Source: Microthrixaceae bacterium
GTDB lineage: Bacteria > Actinomycetota > Acidimicrobiia > Acidimicrobiales > Acidimicrobilacustridaceae
Assembly: GCA_947455015.1 (NCBI GenBank)
Contig: CANGMY010000083.1
Location: forward strand, 1-6,655
Reading direction: 5' to 3'
Length of the DNA: 6,655 nt
Shown: positions 5,531 through 6,655 of the stretch, piece by piece
Layout of the letters: each line of letters begins with the position of its first letter
Position numbering within the stretch: the first letter of the stretch is position 1
Notes under the pieces: model-generated
What the model saw: the letters and a program-made list of their open reading frames with translations, nothing else
Told to the model about the DNA's origin: nothing
The model's database searches: none
Translations under genes and position numbers: made by a program

Positions 5531-6655
5531 TCAGCCGGCCGCTTCAGCAATGAGGGCACGGATTTCAGCGACGTGGCGGGCACATGCCGCGTCGTCGGTC
5601 GCCTCGAGGTTGAGGCGGAGAAGGGGTTCAGTATTCGACGGGCGGAGATTGAACCACCACGGATCGGCGAGATCTGCGGCAGGCCCAGTCGTGAGATCAA
5701 TTGTGAGTCCGTCGAGGCGATCTTGTTCGGCGCTCGCAAAACGCTTCGCCACGAATTCGATCACGGCAAGCGGATCGGGAACCTCGGTATTGAGTTCGCC
5801 CGAGGCGGAATAACGCTCATAAGGCTTGCGGAGCTCAGAAAGCTTCTGACCCGTCGCGCACATGACTTCGAGCACTGCCATTGCAGCGATGATTCCAGAA
5901 TCGGCCCGGTAGTTATCTCGGAAGTAATAGTGGCCGGAATGCTCGCCACCAAAGCACGCACCCGTTTCCGCCATCACCTGCTTGATGTACGAATGACCAA
6001 CGCGGGTGCGGACAGGTGTGCCGCCTCGTTCCACGATGATCTCGGGAACGGCCTTCGAACAGATCAGATTGTGCAGAACGATTTCGCCCGGATGTTTTGA
6101 AAGCATTGAGTCGGCCACGATCGCTGTCGTGAGCGAACCCGAAACGAGGTCGCCTTCGTCGTCAACGAGGAAGACACGATCGGCATCGCCGTCGAATGCC
6201 AAACCGACATCGGCGCCAGTTGCAAGAACTCGTGCCTGAAGATCTCGCAGATTCTCGGGCTGGATCGGATCGGCGGGATGATTGGGAAAGGTGCCATCGA
6301 GCTCGCCGTAGATCACATCGAGTTCAAACGGAAGATCAGCGAACACTGCTGGGGCCGTGAGCCCGCCCATTCCATTCGCTGTATCGGCAACAACGCGAAG
6401 CGGACGCAAGATCGAAGCATCGACAAATGAGTGCACATGAGTCACGAAGATGCCGAGCGCATCATCACGTGAGGACACATTGCCTGGCGAGCCAAGCGGC
6501 GCAAGTCCAGCAACGGTCATGTCACGAATTTCAGTCAAACCTGTTTCGGCGCCAATCGGCTTTGCTCCAGCAAGGCACAACTTCACGCCGTTGTACTGCG
6601 CTGGGTTATGCGAAGCCGTCAGCATGGCGCCGGGCATATCGAATCGACCAGCAGC
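5531..6655 (-). CDS. manB: Phosphomannomutase/phosphoglucomutase (N-terminus outside window)
   Basis: This is an alpha-D-phosphohexomutase that moves phosphate between C6 and C1 of mannose (or glucose), supplying mannose-1-phosphate for GDP-mannose and mannosylated envelope compounds. The 374 residues present contain all four signature loops: the active-site serine loop TASHNP (13-18 of the visible part, phospho-Ser15); the Mg2+ loop DGDADR (155-160); the sugar-specificity loop GEHSGH (237-242); and the phosphate-binding loop RPSNTEP (338-344). The GEHSGHYYFRDNYRADSG and FNLRPSNTEPLLRLN wording is typical of actinobacterial ManB. Sugar specificity (Man versus Glc) cannot be fixed from sequence; many of these enzymes use both. 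The reading frame is open at 6655, and by family length roughly 80-90 N-terminal residues are missing, so the ATG at 6637 is internal. It is the first visible gene of the manB, Trm112, SIS operon. Confidence 0.95.
   Translation of the reverse strand, partial: AAGRFDMPGAMLTASHNPAQYNGVKLCLAGAKPIGAETGLTEIRDMTVAGLAPLGSPGNVSSRDDALGIFVTHVHSFVDASILRPLRVVADTANGMGGLTAPAVFADLPFELDVIYGELDGTFPNHPADPIQPENLRDLQARVLATGADVGLAFDGDADRVFLVDDEGDLVSGSLTTAIVADSMLSKHPGEIVLHNLICSKAVPEIIVERGGTPVRTRVGHSYIKQVMAETGACFGGEHSGHYYFRDNYRADSGIIAAMAVLEVMCATGQKLSELRKPYERYSASGELNTEVPDPLAVIEFVAKRFASAEQDRLDGLTIDLTTGPAADLADPWWFNLRPSNTEPLLRLNLEATDDAACARHVAEIRALIAEAAG

Noticed and set aside
5573..6100. Plus-strand 175-codon open frame opposite manB
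   Set aside because: A shadow frame of the phosphomannomutase with no motifs of its own.
1..6655. Mobile elements, CRISPR arrays, tRNA/rRNA genes or a defence system
   Set aside because: No transposase, integrase, regularly spaced repeats, RNA-gene signatures or defence domains are visible; all genes are metabolic or housekeeping types.

Overview
The window is a run of seven protein genes, all on the minus strand. I read it as chromosomal housekeeping DNA from an actinobacterium (Actinomycetota). The evidence is the family signatures (a long-form AdoHcy hydrolase; an actinobacterial-type SIS protein of about 345 residues beside a phosphomannomutase), the moderately high G+C, and the gene order. 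From memory, Mycobacterium tuberculosis has the same relative order on one strand (manB, SIS protein Rv3256c, then sahH, then a comF-like gene, then secA1), with extra genes such as manA, tmk and mtrAB-lpqB in between. Moderate G+C and the missing intervening genes would suit a deep-branching lineage such as Acidimicrobiia, but that placement is a guess.

Layout in the direction of transcription (high to low coordinates): a phosphomannomutase/phosphoglucomutase cut by the window edge (6655-5531); a small Trm112/UPF0434 protein (5512-5276); a SIS-domain protein of the bifunctional phosphoglucose/phosphomannose isomerase family (5275-4238). These three are packed with gaps of 18 and 0 bases and look like one operon for hexose-phosphate interconversion feeding mannose/GDP-mannose. 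A 182-base gap follows. It holds a candidate -10 box, a long inverted repeat that closes a multi-hairpin RNA, a second hairpin, and a small hairpin around the ribosome binding site. Then come ahcY (4055-2592), ended by a strong intrinsic terminator (2585-2536), a classical short-chain dehydrogenase (2516-1701), a ComF-family phosphoribosyltransferase-like gene (1634-957), and the first 290 codons of secA (870-1), which runs off the left edge.

The one part I would call unusual is the ahcY leader. It folds like a riboswitch (a perfect 8-bp closing helix, three internal helices, competing alternative pairings and an RBS held in a hairpin loop), yet I cannot fit it to the SAH, SAM-I, SAM-IV or SAM-II consensus sequences I know. 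The second point is that the SIS protein differs from the characterised archaeal isomerases at several active-site positions. No mobile elements, CRISPR arrays, tRNA or rRNA genes are visible, and no stretch over 300 bases lacks a gene.
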